A stretch of 64,000 bases of DNA from Streptomyces sp. NBC_00259 (GTDB lineage Bacteria > Actinomycetota > Actinomycetes > Streptomycetales > Streptomycetaceae), in contig NZ_CP108080.1 in the NCBI RefSeq assembly GCF_036181745.1, positions 6,761,501 to 6,825,500 on the forward strand. Reading direction: 5' to 3'. The translations under genes were made by a program, and so were the position numbers. Position 1 is the first letter of the stretch. Every line of letters begins with the position of its first letter. Of this stretch, positions 42,370 to 51,120 are shown piece by piece. The notes under the pieces were generated by a model. That model was given only the letters and a program-made list of their open reading frames with translations, was not told where the DNA came from and made no database searches.

Positions 42370-43881
42370 TCAGGTGGTGGGTGCGTACGGGGCGGCCCGG
42401 TCCCGCGGGCGCGGCGTCGTGGAGACGGCCGCGGCGGGCGGGAGGGCGCCGCGGTTGGTGCGGTTGGTGCGGCTGTGTCGGGTGAGTGGCAGGGCGAGGA
42501 GTGCGGCGGCGGCCAGAACCGCGGCCGAGACGAAGAAGGCGGCTCGGTAACCGGAGCTGAGCGCCTCCACGTGGGACTGGTGGGTGGATGCGTGGGCGGT
42601 GACGGAGCCGGCGAGGGTGGCCAGGGCGGCGAGACCGATCGCGCCGCCGACCTGGCGGGTGGTGTTCACCAGCCCGCCGGCCAGACCCGCGTCCTGAGGC
42701 GGGACACCGTCCACGGCGAGTGCGGTGAGCTGGACGAAGGCGATGCTCAGCCCGAGTCCGACAAGGATGCTCGGACCGAGGACGTCGGTGAGGTAGCCGC
42801 CGTCGGCGCTGAGCCGTGACAGCCACAGCAGTCCGGCGGCCTCGGTGAGCAGGGCCGCGGTCACCGTTGCGGTGCCGCCGATGCGCCGGGAGATACGGGG
42901 TGCGACAGCGGCGCCGAGCATATTGGCCACGGCGAGGGGGAGTTGGCCCACTCCGGTGGCCAAGGGGTCCATTCCGAGGGCCTGCTGCTGGTAGAGCGGC
43001 AGGAAGAAGAACAGGGCGATCCACACGGACCCCAGCAGGGCCATCAACAGGTTTCCGGCGGCGACGCGGCCGGTGGTGAACAGTCGCGGGGGTATCAGCG
43101 CGTTCGGCCGGCGGATCTCGATCACGACGAAGGCCGCGAGCAGTGTGCCGGCACCGGCGAGGGCGCCGAGCACTCGGGCGTCCGTCCAGCCGGTGCCGCG
43201 TGCGGTGGTCAGGCCCCAGACCAGGCAGGTCAGGGCCAGTGTGACGGTGACGGTGCCCAGGAGGTCGAATCGCGCGGACTCCCGAACAGCAGCCTCTGGC
43301 ACCAGGGCCGCCACGGCGATGAGGACCAGCACCGCCCCGAGCGCGACGGCGTGGAAGATCCAGGGCCAGCCCCACGCCTGGGTGAGCACGCCGCCCAGCA
43401 GGACGCCTCCCGCCCCTCCCGCACCGGATACCGCGCCCCACACGCCCAGGGCTTTGCCACGTCCGGAGCCGGACGGGTACAGGTCCATCGCCAGTGCGAG
43501 TGCGGCCGGGGCGATGGCGGCGGCGCCAAGTCCCTGCACGGCGCGGGCGGCGATCAGGACGCCCGTGGAGGTGGCCAGTCCCGCTGCCAGCGAGGCTCCC
43601 GCGAACAGTGCGAGGCCGGCGATCAGCACCCGGCGACGGCCGAGGAGGTCGGCCGCCCTCCCTCCGGCCAGGAGCAGCGCCCCGAACGCCAGGCCGTAGG
43701 CGTTGATCACCCATGTGGTGCCGCCGTCCGACAGGTTCACACCGGCACGGATCTGCGGCAGCGCCACGTTCACGATCGAGGTGGCGAGCATGACGGCGAA
43801 CTGCGCGGCGGCGAGCGCCGCGAGTACGGCTCCCGGCCGGTGAGGTGGGGGTGCCTGGTCCTTCGTGCGTCCAAGGTTCAT
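42370..43881 (-). CDS. MFS drug/metabolite exporter (DHA2, 14-helix type)
   Basis: The start at 43881 gives 503 residues (MNLGRTKDQ...) with 14 probable membrane helices; loop motif GGRAADLLGRRRVLIAG near residue 70 and motif C region (GAVSGAGGAGGVLLGG near 150) identify an EmrB/QacA-like proton antiporter. The C-terminal tail is Arg/Asn/Thr-rich (NRTNRT hexamer-like repeat). In this gene group it likely exports the finished compound or protects the cell. Three CTGTCC repeats in exact 10-bp phase lie 57-82 bases upstream. Confidence 0.92.
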   Translation of the reverse strand: MNLGRTKDQAPPPHRPGAVLAALAAAQFAVMLATSIVNVALPQIRAGVNLSDGGTTWVINAYGLAFGALLLAGGRAADLLGRRRVLIAGLALFAGASLAAGLATSTGVLIAARAVQGLGAAAIAPAALALAMDLYPSGSGRGKALGVWGAVSGAGGAGGVLLGGVLTQAWGWPWIFHAVALGAVLVLIAVAALVPEAAVRESARFDLLGTVTVTLALTCLVWGLTTARGTGWTDARVLGALAGAGTLLAAFVVIEIRRPNALIPPRLFTTGRVAAGNLLMALLGSVWIALFFFLPLYQQQALGMDPLATGVGQLPLAVANMLGAAVAPRISRRIGGTATVTAALLTEAAGLLWLSRLSADGGYLTDVLGPSILVGLGLSIAFVQLTALAVDGVPPQDAGLAGGLVNTTRQVGGAIGLAALATLAGSVTAHASTHQSHVEALSSGYRAAFFVSAAVLAAAALLALPLTRHSRTNRTNRGALPPAAAVSTTPRPRDRAAPYAPTT

Positions 43882-43937
43882 GGCGCACAGCCTCGTGTCG
43901 GGCGGTGTCCACTTTCCATGCCCGGCAGCCGCGTTGA

Positions 43938-43963
43938 CTGTCCAGTCCTGTCCGCACCTGTCC
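43938..43963. promoter_or_regulatory. three CTGTCC repeats at 10-bp period upstream of the exporter
   Basis: CTGTCC occurs at 43938-43943, 43948-43953 and 43958-43963 (GGACAG on the gene's strand), placing all copies on one face of the helix. Position relative to the exporter start suits an activator or repressor array. No -10 box is assigned. Confidence 0.5.
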
Positions 43964-44075
43964 ACGAGCGGTACGGTCACGGACGTACGCCGGCGGGTGC
44001 ACGACCAGAACCGTGCATGACGGGCGCTCGGGGATCACCGGTCAACGCCCCGGTCCATCCGCAGGTTCCCTAGCG

Positions 44076-44471
44076 TCAGTCGATGAGTCCCAGGTTCTGG
44101 TCGTCGGGGTGGCCGGTGAGCAGGAGGGTGGTTTCCTCGACGCGTTGGAAGCGGCCGTCGGGGGCGCACTCGGCGAAGAGGTAGACCTCGGTGCGGGAGG
44201 TGCGGCCGTTGTGCTGGGTGAGGGTGACGGTGTGGCGGTCGGCGTAGCGCAGTCCGTCGCGGAACTCGTCGTGGACCTCGATGTGTCCGCTGCGGACCAG
44301 GGACCGCAGGCGTGTCATGTGCTGGGTGAAGGCTGCGCGGTCGCTCCATACGCCGTCGGTGCGCTGGCGGTAGTCGGGCGTGAAGTGCCGGTCGAGGGCT
44401 TCGGTGAGGTCGAGGCCCGGGGTGAACAGCAGGTCGTTGATGGCTCTGGTGATGTCGGTCGGTGTCGTCAT
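44076..44471 (-). CDS. SnoaL-like / NTF2-fold protein
   Basis: The 131-residue protein (MTTPTDITRAINDLLFTPGLD) has the small alpha-beta cone fold: HFTPDYRQRTDGVW near residue 28, LRSLVRSGHIEVHDEFRDG near 55, and FAECAPDGRFQRVEETT near 100. SnoaL-like members cyclise or isomerise polyketide or terpenoid intermediates, or act as enone-reducing partners. It lies between the P450 gene (110 bases) and the exporter gene (194 bases). Function remains family-level only. Confidence 0.82.
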   Translation of the reverse strand: MTTPTDITRAINDLLFTPGLDLTEALDRHFTPDYRQRTDGVWSDRAAFTQHMTRLRSLVRSGHIEVHDEFRDGLRYADRHTVTLTQHNGRTSRTEVYLFAECAPDGRFQRVEETTLLLTGHPDDQNLGLID

Positions 44472-44581
44472 CGCTGTCTTCTCCTGACGAAGGTGGGGGT
44501 ACGGGAAGAGCCCTGGTGCGCGAGCCGGTGAAGTGGCCGGTGAAGTGGGCCGGGGGCGGGGCCGGGGGCCGGGGGAGGGTG

Positions 44582-45823
44582 TCACTCGTGGCCGGGGACG
44601 GTTTCGCGGGTGGGTGAGAAGTCCAGCGAGAGGGACGCGGGGCCGCGGGTGTACAGGCCGGTCTCCTGGTAGTGGCAGCCGGGGGTGTGGCGGACCTGGT
44701 CGAGGAGGGGGAGGAGTATCGCGGCGACGGTCTCGATCTCGGCGCGGGCGAAGGACGCGCCGACGCATTGATGGAGGCCCGTACCGAAGGCGAGGTGTTG
44801 GGCGGCGGCGGTGAAAGAGCGGGTGGTGCCCAGGTCGGGGCGGTGGATGTCGAAGGTGTCCGGGGTGGTGAAGGCGTCGGGGTCGCGGTTGGCCGCGCCG
44901 ATCATGCAGAAGACGGTGGCGCCTGCGGGGATGGTGATGTCGGCGAACACGGCGTCCTGCTCGACCTGGCGGGGGATGAGCTGCACGGGTGGGGTGTAGC
45001 GCAGTGTTTCGGCGATCGCGGCGGTCAGCAGGTTCGGGTCCTGGCGGACCTGGGCCATCTGCTCGGGGTGGTCGATCAGGTGCTTGAAGAGTAGGGCGAG
45101 GGTCTTGTCGGCGGGCTCGGTGGCGGCGGCCAGGACGTTGATGACCAGTGCGGTGACCTCGCGGTTGTCCATGGTGATGCCGTCGAACTCGGCGGTGCAG
45201 AGCTTCGATATGAGGTCGTCGCCGGGGCGGTGGCGACGTTGCTCGATGAGCGGGACGAGGTAGGCCTCCAGCTGCTCGGCGCAGTCCAGGCAGTGGCGGC
45301 GGCGTTCGGCGGTGAGGGTGATGCTGGTGATGAACTCGGCGACTCCGCTGTGCCAGGCGGCGACCTGCCGCCAGTCCTGCTTGTCCAGGCCGAGGACATC
45401 GAGTGTCACGTGGACGGCGAGGGGTCTGCCGAAGTCGTTGACGAGGTCCACCCTGCCTCGGGGAAGGAACGGGGCGATGAGCTCGGCGGCGTTGGCGTGG
45501 ATGGCGCGCATCTGGTCGTGCAGGGCCTGCCCGGTGAAGCTCCGGACGACGATCTTTCGCTTGGCGGTGTGCTCGGCCCCGGTCATCTGGGCGAGGACCG
45601 GTCCGCGCATCACCGGCTCGGCACGGACCTGCAGTGTCTCGGTGCTGAACGCCTGATGGTCGGTCAGTACCCGCTTGACGTCGTGGTAGCGGGACAGGAA
45701 GTAGCTGTCGATCGCGGGCTCGTAGTGCACCGGTGCCTGCTCCCTCAACGGGGCGAAGTACCGGTAGGGGTCGGCGGCGAAGTCCTCGGACAGGACACTG
45801 AAGTGGGGGGTGACCATGGTCAT
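44582..45823 (-). CDS. cytochrome P450
   Basis: The protein has 413 residues from 45823 (MTMVTPHFSVL), the length of soluble bacterial class I P450s. Heme-binding motif FGTGLHQCVG near residue 350, the E-x-x-R pair in ETLRYTPPV near 286, and the oxygen-binding I-helix AAATEPADKT near 235. It needs a ferredoxin and reductase; neither is encoded nearby. It heads the minus-strand group leading to the carotenoid oxygenase and likely hydroxylates the substrate. Other substrates such as terpenoids are possible. Confidence 0.94.
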   Translation of the reverse strand: MTMVTPHFSVLSEDFAADPYRYFAPLREQAPVHYEPAIDSYFLSRYHDVKRVLTDHQAFSTETLQVRAEPVMRGPVLAQMTGAEHTAKRKIVVRSFTGQALHDQMRAIHANAAELIAPFLPRGRVDLVNDFGRPLAVHVTLDVLGLDKQDWRQVAAWHSGVAEFITSITLTAERRRHCLDCAEQLEAYLVPLIEQRRHRPGDDLISKLCTAEFDGITMDNREVTALVINVLAAATEPADKTLALLFKHLIDHPEQMAQVRQDPNLLTAAIAETLRYTPPVQLIPRQVEQDAVFADITIPAGATVFCMIGAANRDPDAFTTPDTFDIHRPDLGTTRSFTAAAQHLAFGTGLHQCVGASFARAEIETVAAILLPLLDQVRHTPGCHYQETGLYTRGPASLSLDFSPTRETVPGHE

Positions 45824-46312
45824 GGCAGGAAATCTCTCAAGGGAAGGGCAAGGAGGGGGGGCGGCACCTGCTTGCCGAGTTCGCAGGGTGGGGGGGGGCG
45901 TCGGCGGCCTGGACCGCGAGGGTCCGGCAGAAGGAACGGCTGGGCCGGGCGAATGCCGAGGCCCATGCCGGGAGCCGAGTCGCCCGCTGCGTGGAACGCT
46001 GCGGGGACGCTCCTCGATGAGGCCGACGAGCACGAGCGGCGACGGACGACGCTGAAGGCTCTTGCCGCCCCAGGGGGAGCACGCGAGTTCATGTCCCCGG
46101 CAGTCGGGCGCCTGCGTTGCCGCACTCGCGCTCGCGCGCTGATCGGCCCTTCTCCCCCTGACGCGAATGACGGCTCCCGCGCCCGTGCTCAGCACCGGGC
46201 ACCGGTGCCGGAACCCTGCCGGCGGGCCCCACAGCGGCCGCCCGTCAGGGCTCCGCTCGGGGATTCCGGCCGGGGCGTCGTCGGCAGCGACCCTACGGAG
46301 CCGGCAGCGCGG
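45824..46312. other. 489-base gap upstream of the P450 gene
   Basis: No gene is supported. G-runs at about 45855-45862 and 45888-45898 could form quadruplex DNA on the plus strand. A 12-bp palindrome GGCACCGGTGCC lies at 46198-46209. The P450 promoter is presumably here but no -35/-10 pair is evident. Confidence 0.45.
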
Positions 46313-47341
46313 CTATCGCCGGGGCGAGGTGCTGCGTTGCTTGCGCACCAGGGGGATCGCGAGGAGCACCAGGTTCACGGCGAGTGCGCCGGCGGCGAGC
46401 GCGGTTTGCCAGAACGGGCCGCCGGAGGCGAGATTGACCACCAGATACCCGGTGAGGATCACGGCGAATATCGCGTTCTGGACGTCGCTGCGCCGCCACC
46501 ACCGTGGGCGGGGAGACTCCTCTTCGGACAGCCGCAACGCGTACAGCTCCACAGGCCCGAACTCTTCTTCCGGCGCGCGGTCGGTGGCGGCGAGGTGGTC
46601 GGCGGCTTCCCTGGTGAGCTCTGCGGCGCGTGCGCGGGGCACGGCGTGGCTCTCTTCGAGCAGCTGGGTCAGCCGGCCGAGCCAGTGCTCACGCCCGACC
46701 GTGTTCTGCGCGTCCGTCCGAGATTGCATGGTGACCCCTTCAGGTTCAGGTTCAGGTTCAGGTTCTGCGGTTGGTTTGCTGTTCCCTGTGGCACACCCGA
46801 GCAGTGCGAGGCCCAGCAGGCACAGGGCAGGGGCGGGTAGGTGGCCGAAGACCTGTTGAGAGAGGGTGGTGAAGGCCGTCGCGCCGAGCACCGTTGCGAC
46901 GGCGACGAGCACCCACCCCGCGATACGCCGTCGGGATCGCGAGGCGGTGGCCGCGACATGACTGCCCATCAGGGCCATGGCGACGAACGATGAGCCGACC
47001 AGCCCGCCAGGGGTCAGAGCCAGCGTGAATCCGTTGGCGATCCACAAACAGGCGCCGGCCACCAGAGCGGCCGTACCGATCGGGGCGAGTGCGGCGCGGA
47101 CTGTCGCCGCCGGTGCCTGGCCGCCCCGGTGGCGAAGACGCTCCTCGGGCGGGACGCGCTCGCTGACCACGCTGGCGGCGTACGCCTCCGGCGAGCCGAA
47201 GGCGTCCTCGGGGCTCTCACCGCTGTCCGCGCAATGCTGTGCGACCTCGTCCAGCACCGTGTCCGCGAGGGTGCTGTCCACCGGCTGTGCGGCCAGTGCC
47301 AGTCGAACCCGTGCGTTCCACCGGGTGACCTCATCCGTCAT
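46313..47341 (-). CDS. HAAS-type membrane protein with two signalling modules
   Basis: The protein has 342 residues. Residues 1-65 (MTDEVTRWNARVRLALAAQP) and about 215-275 (LGRLTQLLEESHAVPRARAA) are two copies of the helical domain that links PadR-type regulators to membrane partners, each followed by membrane helices (about 85-195 and 285-335). The two halves are joined by an EPEPEPEPE linker encoded by a TTCAGG hexamer repeat (46739-46766). The start overlaps the PadR stop (ATGA), so the two form a regulatory pair. The signal sensed is unknown. Confidence 0.8.
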   Translation of the reverse strand: MTDEVTRWNARVRLALAAQPVDSTLADTVLDEVAQHCADSGESPEDAFGSPEAYAASVVSERVPPEERLRHRGGQAPAATVRAALAPIGTAALVAGACLWIANGFTLALTPGGLVGSSFVAMALMGSHVAATASRSRRRIAGWVLVAVATVLGATAFTTLSQQVFGHLPAPALCLLGLALLGCATGNSKPTAEPEPEPEPEGVTMQSRTDAQNTVGREHWLGRLTQLLEESHAVPRARAAELTREAADHLAATDRAPEEEFGPVELYALRLSEEESPRPRWWRRSDVQNAIFAVILTGYLVVNLASGGPFWQTALAAGALAVNLVLLAIPLVRKQRSTSPRR

Positions 47342-47679
47342 GGCAACTCCTCCATACCGTGGGCGAGGAGTTGATCCATCGCGTCGGAGAACTGCTTCCA
47401 GCTGGTGGCCTCTTCACGTAGCCGGGCCCGCCCTGTGTCGGTGAGCCGGTAGACCTTGCGTCCCGGCCCGCCCTCACCGGGCTCCCATCGCGCCTCCACC
47501 ACCCCGTCGGTCTCGAGTCGTCCGAGCACCGGATACAGGGCGCCGCCACGGATCGTGCCGAATCCACGGGAGGCCAACTCCTGCACCAGCGCATACCCGT
47601 GCCGGTCGCCCTCGGCAAGCACGGCGGCGAGCGCCAGTGGCAGCACCCCACGCAACCAGCCGGTCTCCACTGCGACCAT
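47338..47679 (-). CDS. PadR-family transcriptional regulator
   Basis: The 113-residue winged-helix protein has GYALVQELASRGFGTIRGG near residue 28 and LYPVLGRLETDGVVEARWE near 48, the PadR signature, and a short C-terminal helix. It probably represses its own promoter. Upstream are two ACTAGT-containing repeats (47714-47720, 47730-47736) and an ACATG-N7-CATGT dyad (47742-47758), which resemble PadR operators. The partner is the HAAS protein it overlaps. Confidence 0.9.
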   Translation of the reverse strand: MVAVETGWLRGVLPLALAAVLAEGDRHGYALVQELASRGFGTIRGGALYPVLGRLETDGVVEARWEPGEGGPGRKVYRLTDTGRARLREEATSWKQFSDAMDQLLAHGMEELP

Positions 47680-47993
47680 CGATAGTCAACTCTACTTTCT
47701 ACTCCGCGAGCTCGACTAGTTCGTTCTCAGACTAGTGAACCACATGTCCGATCCATGTCAACAGCCCTCCAGGGACACGAGGTTGTGCCGCACGCCGCGA
47801 GGACGATGCGCCGTCGGTACGTCGGTACCAGGCGACGCGCAGCGAGACGCCAGCGGCCGCGCAAGAGGACCGCCATGGCAGCGGCCGTGCTGGGCGAGCG
47901 GCTCCGGCGACTCTCCCTTGCCATGCGTCGGATACCGGCCGAACGTGTGCGCGAGGGGGGCCAATTGAGGAGCCCCGCGCTACTCTCCGCGCC
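47680..47993. promoter_or_regulatory. divergent control region of PadR and PLC genes
   Basis: 314 bases. Direct repeat GACTAGT at 47714-47720 and 47730-47736 (16-bp period) and inverted repeat ACATG (47742-47746)/CATGT (47754-47758) sit nearest the PadR gene. A TTGACT/CTACT-rich stretch follows at 47680-47700. The 47760-47990 part shows open frames but none looks like a real gene. Confidence 0.5.
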
Positions 47994-49109
47994 ATGACTG
48001 ACGCGAGCACGTTACGTCGGTGGCGGGGTGGACGGCGCGTGCGCGGCATGCAAGCCACCGCGCGCCCGAGAAGAACCCTGCGGCATACCTTGATGTGCCT
48101 CCTTGTGCTGGCACTCCTCGGCACCGGGCCCGCTGCGGCCGCCTCTGCCGCGGACCGGGTCCCCGGCGGAGCTCCCTCCACCGTCGCCCTCCCTGCGGGC
48201 ACGCGTGCCTCCGACCCCGCGGTCGCCCGCTGGGGCGAGCGCCGGCTCGACGAAGTCGCCTTCCTGACCAGCCACAATGCATTCACCAACTACGAGGACG
48301 CACGGTGGAGTTCGGTGAATCAGGCCGAATCGGTGCGTGCTCAGCTGGACAATGGCGTCCGCGGCCTGAGTCTTGACACGCACTGGTACGAGCGGAGCAC
48401 CTGGCTGTGCATCATCAGCTTCGGGAGCGACTGCTATCCCAGCGACGTGTACCTGTGCCACGGCGACTGCAAGACCTTCGCCGGCGCCACGTACGCCCTG
48501 CCGCGGCAGTCCTTCCACGGCACGATGCAGACCGTGGTGGACTTCCTCGCCGCCCACCCCCAGGAGGTGGTCACCGTCTTCCTGGAAGACTACGTCGATG
48601 CAGAGCAGCTGAGTCGGTCCCTCGACAGGGTCAGGGGACTGCCCGAGCTTCTGTTCCGGGCCGACGAGTGGGGCGTACGCGGGCAGGGATGGCCGAAGGT
48701 GGCCGATCTCGTCACCGCCGGTAAACGCCTGCTGGTCTTCTCCGACCGGTCCGACCGCGAGCACTTGGGCGTCATGTACGACAAGTCCTGGACGGTGAGC
48801 AACTACTGGAGCCTCGGGGATCTCGGCAACGACCTCGCGTGCGTCAGCCGCTGGTCCGATGTGCCCCTGGACCGCCAGGAGCCCGGTTTCCGGCGGCTGT
48901 TCACCATGAGCCACCACCGCAACGTACCCACCGTCCTCACGGCGGCGCTGGACAACGGCACCAAGCTGAGGAACCGCATCGCCGAGCGGTGCCGGCCCGC
49001 AGCCGGGGGCCGCAGTCCGAACTTCGTCTCCGTCGACTTCCACCGGCTGTCGGACGGCAGCGGCCACACGCCTGCCTCGATCGTCGGGGAACTCAACGCG
49101 CTCCCCTGA
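47994..49109 (+). CDS. secreted phosphatidylinositol-specific phospholipase C-like protein
   Basis: The protein has 371 residues from 47994; an ATG at 48048 gives a cleaner signal peptide (TLRHTLMCLLVLALLGTGPA). Catalytic X-domain motifs: FLTSHNAFTN near residue 92 (first His), GVRGLSLDTHWYE near 122 and YLCHGDC near 152 (second His). This is the small bacterial PI-PLC/glycerophosphodiesterase-like fold, secreted, calcium-independent in the Gram-positive type. It probably cleaves phosphoinositides or glycosyl-PI outside the cell. No downstream partner; the methyltransferase gene converges on it. Confidence 0.87.
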   Translation: MTDASTLRRWRGGRRVRGMQATARPRRTLRHTLMCLLVLALLGTGPAAAASAADRVPGGAPSTVALPAGTRASDPAVARWGERRLDEVAFLTSHNAFTNYEDARWSSVNQAESVRAQLDNGVRGLSLDTHWYERSTWLCIISFGSDCYPSDVYLCHGDCKTFAGATYALPRQSFHGTMQTVVDFLAAHPQEVVTVFLEDYVDAEQLSRSLDRVRGLPELLFRADEWGVRGQGWPKVADLVTAGKRLLVFSDRSDREHLGVMYDKSWTVSNYWSLGDLGNDLACVSRWSDVPLDRQEPGFRRLFTMSHHRNVPTVLTAALDNGTKLRNRIAERCRPAAGGRSPNFVSVDFHRLSDGSGHTPASIVGELNALP

Positions 49110-49186
49110 CGGAACTCACCGCCGATCCCGCACGGGCTCACTCGCCCCGCCGCAGGCGTACGGCGCTGCCCCGGTCGGCCCTCCGT

Positions 49187-49834
49187 CTAGGCTTTGCGGG
49201 CGAGCAGCTGAATCTCCTGGAACTGCCGTCGATCGGTGGGCTGGGGCTGGCGAACCATCCGGGCTACCTCGACCAACCCGGACGCTCGCAGTGTCGCGGC
49301 GAGGTGATCGGGCCACCAGCGATAGGCCGGCGCGACGGTGTGATCGAAAGCCTGCGTCGGGTGAGACGGATCATCGCTTGCCGAGAAGCCGACCAGAAGG
49401 TGGCCGCCAGGTGTCAGCACACGATGGAACTCCGCCAGGATGACGGGGAGTTCCCGCGGTGGAGTGTGGATGATGGACCAACGTGAGAGCAGGCCAATCA
49501 GCACGCCGTCAGCGATGTCCAGCGCGGCCATCGAGCCCACGTCGAACCGCAGGCCCGGATACGCCTGCCGAGCCAACTTGATCATCGCAGGGGAGGCATC
49601 AACACCGAACGCCGTCAGCCGCAGCTCGTCCAGATAAGCGGTGACATGGCCCGGGCCGCACCCGAGGTCCGCGACCTGACCGTCCCCACTCGCACGTACG
49701 GCCTCCGCGAAGGCACCCAGGATCGCACGGTCCAGGGGACTGTCACGCAGTGTGTCGCGGAACAGCTGTGCATAGGTGGCGGCAGCGGCATCGTAGGCCT
49801 CGCGGGTGGTGCTGAGGGCATCGTGTTCGACCAT
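49187..49834 (-). CDS. class I SAM-dependent methyltransferase
   Basis: The start at 49834 (MVEHDALSTTREAYD) gives 215 residues. Motif I ADLGCGPGHVTAYL near residue 55, an acidic strand GVDASPAM near 77, and motif III-like FHRVLTPGGHLLVG near 135 mark a Methyltransf_11/25-type small-molecule methyltransferase. The further 15-residue upstream extension to 49879 lacks a ribosome site. Substrate unknown; it is a stand-alone gene between the PLC and the kinase-like gene. Confidence 0.88.
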   Translation of the reverse strand: MVEHDALSTTREAYDAAAATYAQLFRDTLRDSPLDRAILGAFAEAVRASGDGQVADLGCGPGHVTAYLDELRLTAFGVDASPAMIKLARQAYPGLRFDVGSMAALDIADGVLIGLLSRWSIIHTPPRELPVILAEFHRVLTPGGHLLVGFSASDDPSHPTQAFDHTVAPAYRWWPDHLAATLRASGLVEVARMVRQPQPTDRRQFQEIQLLARKA

Positions 49835-49917
49835 GCTCGCGAAAGTAGTCCTGGCGCTGAGGCGAGTCGAGAGGATCACGACCTACTGAGCCGCCGGCCT
49901 CGGTGAGATCACACTCG

Positions 49918-50463
49918 TCAACCTCTGGCGGATCGAGCCTCGGCCTTGACGGCCTCCGCGATCTGCAGGGCAGCCTGGGCGGGCGTGAGGTGTGTGGTGT
50001 CGACGACCTCGGCCTCGGCGTGCAGCCACGTGCGGGCTGCCTCGGCGTAGGACTCGAGGTACGTGAGCCGGAACGGGGAGTCGGGGCCGAGAACGGTGTC
50101 GCCCGCGATGCGGCCGCGGAGGGTGTCCTGGTCAGCATGGAGGACGAAGTGCCGTACCGGGATCGCATGGTGGGCGAGGCCCGCGCTGATCTCGCGCCAG
50201 TACTCCTCGACCAGGACGGTCATCGGCATCACCAGAGTGCCGCCGGTGTAGTCGAGTACGCGGCGGGCCGTGTCGACGACGAGCGGCCGCCACGGCGGCC
50301 AGTGCTGGAAGTTGTCCGTCCTGGGCAACCCTGGCGTGATGTCCATGAGTGTCTCGCCGACCTTCTCGGCGTCGAACACCCGTGAATCCGGAATCAGCTG
50401 CTGCACGAGTGCACTGGTCGTCGTCTTGCCTGCGCCGTGGGTGCCGTTGAGCCAAACAATCAC
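49918..50463 (-). CDS. P-loop small-molecule kinase-like ATPase
   Basis: With the GTG at 50463 the protein is 181 residues and begins VIVWLNGTHGAGKTTTS, the Walker A motif. A further 19 residues to an ATG at 50520 are possible but look random. Downstream are RVFDAEKVGETL near residue 30 and ADQDTLRGRI near 112 (lid). The family resembles AAA_33 or shikimate/gluconate-type kinases and chloramphenicol-phosphotransferase relatives. A TAGCCT box 12 bases before GTG suggests leaderless expression. Substrate unknown. Confidence 0.75.
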   Translation of the reverse strand: MIVWLNGTHGAGKTTTSALVQQLIPDSRVFDAEKVGETLMDITPGLPRTDNFQHWPPWRPLVVDTARRVLDYTGGTLVMPMTVLVEEYWREISAGLAHHAIPVRHFVLHADQDTLRGRIAGDTVLGPDSPFRLTYLESYAEAARTWLHAEAEVVDTTHLTPAQAALQIAEAVKAEARSARG

Positions 50464-50739
50464 GGGGCCGAGGCTAGCGGTGCACGGGCCGCAGCCGACG
50501 CCTGTCACGGCGCAGGTCATGCCGAACCGATCACAGCGCGGAGGCGCGGGGCCCTAGTCACAGCGAAACAGCTCCACGGGGAGCTGAAACCGAGGTCCGG
50601 CGGCTACCGTGAGTTCGCGACCGGTTACTCCGGACTGAAGATCGACATGAGTGAATGCGGACATCATCGCCACCTGCGAACACGAAAAGAGGACCGCGAC
50701 CGTAAGGTCGAGGCCCTTGATTCCGCATCCATTGAAGAG

Positions 50740-50824
50740 TGTCCGAGGGGGGACTTGAACCCCCACGCCCGATAAAGGGCACTAGCACCTCAAGCTAGCG
50801 CGTCTGCCATTCCGCCACCCGGAC
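50740..50824 (-). tRNA. tRNA-Leu (anticodon GAG)
   Basis: The minus-strand gene runs from 50824 to 50740, 85 bases with A as discriminator; no CCA is encoded. Acceptor GTCCGGG pairs with CTCGGAC (one G-U). The anticodon stem is CTAGC/GCTAG around loop TTGAGGT, giving anticodon GAG for CUC leucine. The variable arm TGCCCTTTATCGGGC is the long type-II arm of leucine tRNAs. T-loop GGTTCAAGTC is present. Confidence 0.97.
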
Positions 50825-51120
50825 CAGGTGTATCGCCGCCCCGGGGTGCTCCCCGCGGCGACATGGACAACTCTACCAGGGGTTCGAGGTGCCTCTGAAC
50901 CGCATTTCGCGTGGTCAGTGGGGTGGGCGGCGACCCTCGGCGCCGGTCGCGGTGCCCTCGCGGCTCACCGGCGCGACAGGTATGCGGAGTGCGATCAGGT
51001 GTGTACGTATGGTGAGGGTGCGGTCGGCCTCGCGGTGACGTGGCGATCGATGAGTTTCGGGGCCCGGTGGGGTCTGCCTCTGTACAAGCGAAAGCTGGGC
51101 ACGAGCTCTGTGAGGGAATC

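Noticed and set aside
45855..45898. G-quadruplex-based regulatory element upstream of the P450 gene
   Set aside because: Only two long G-runs are evident, and G-rich runs are expected by chance at this base composition.
47755..47997. 80-codon plus-strand frame starting at 47755
   Set aside because: Arg-rich, no ribosome site, overlaps the PadR/PLC control region and is likely a GC-driven open frame.
50740..50824. Integration site of a mobile element at the tRNA-Leu gene
   Set aside because: No integrase, no repeated tRNA 3' end and no mobile-element genes are found on either side.
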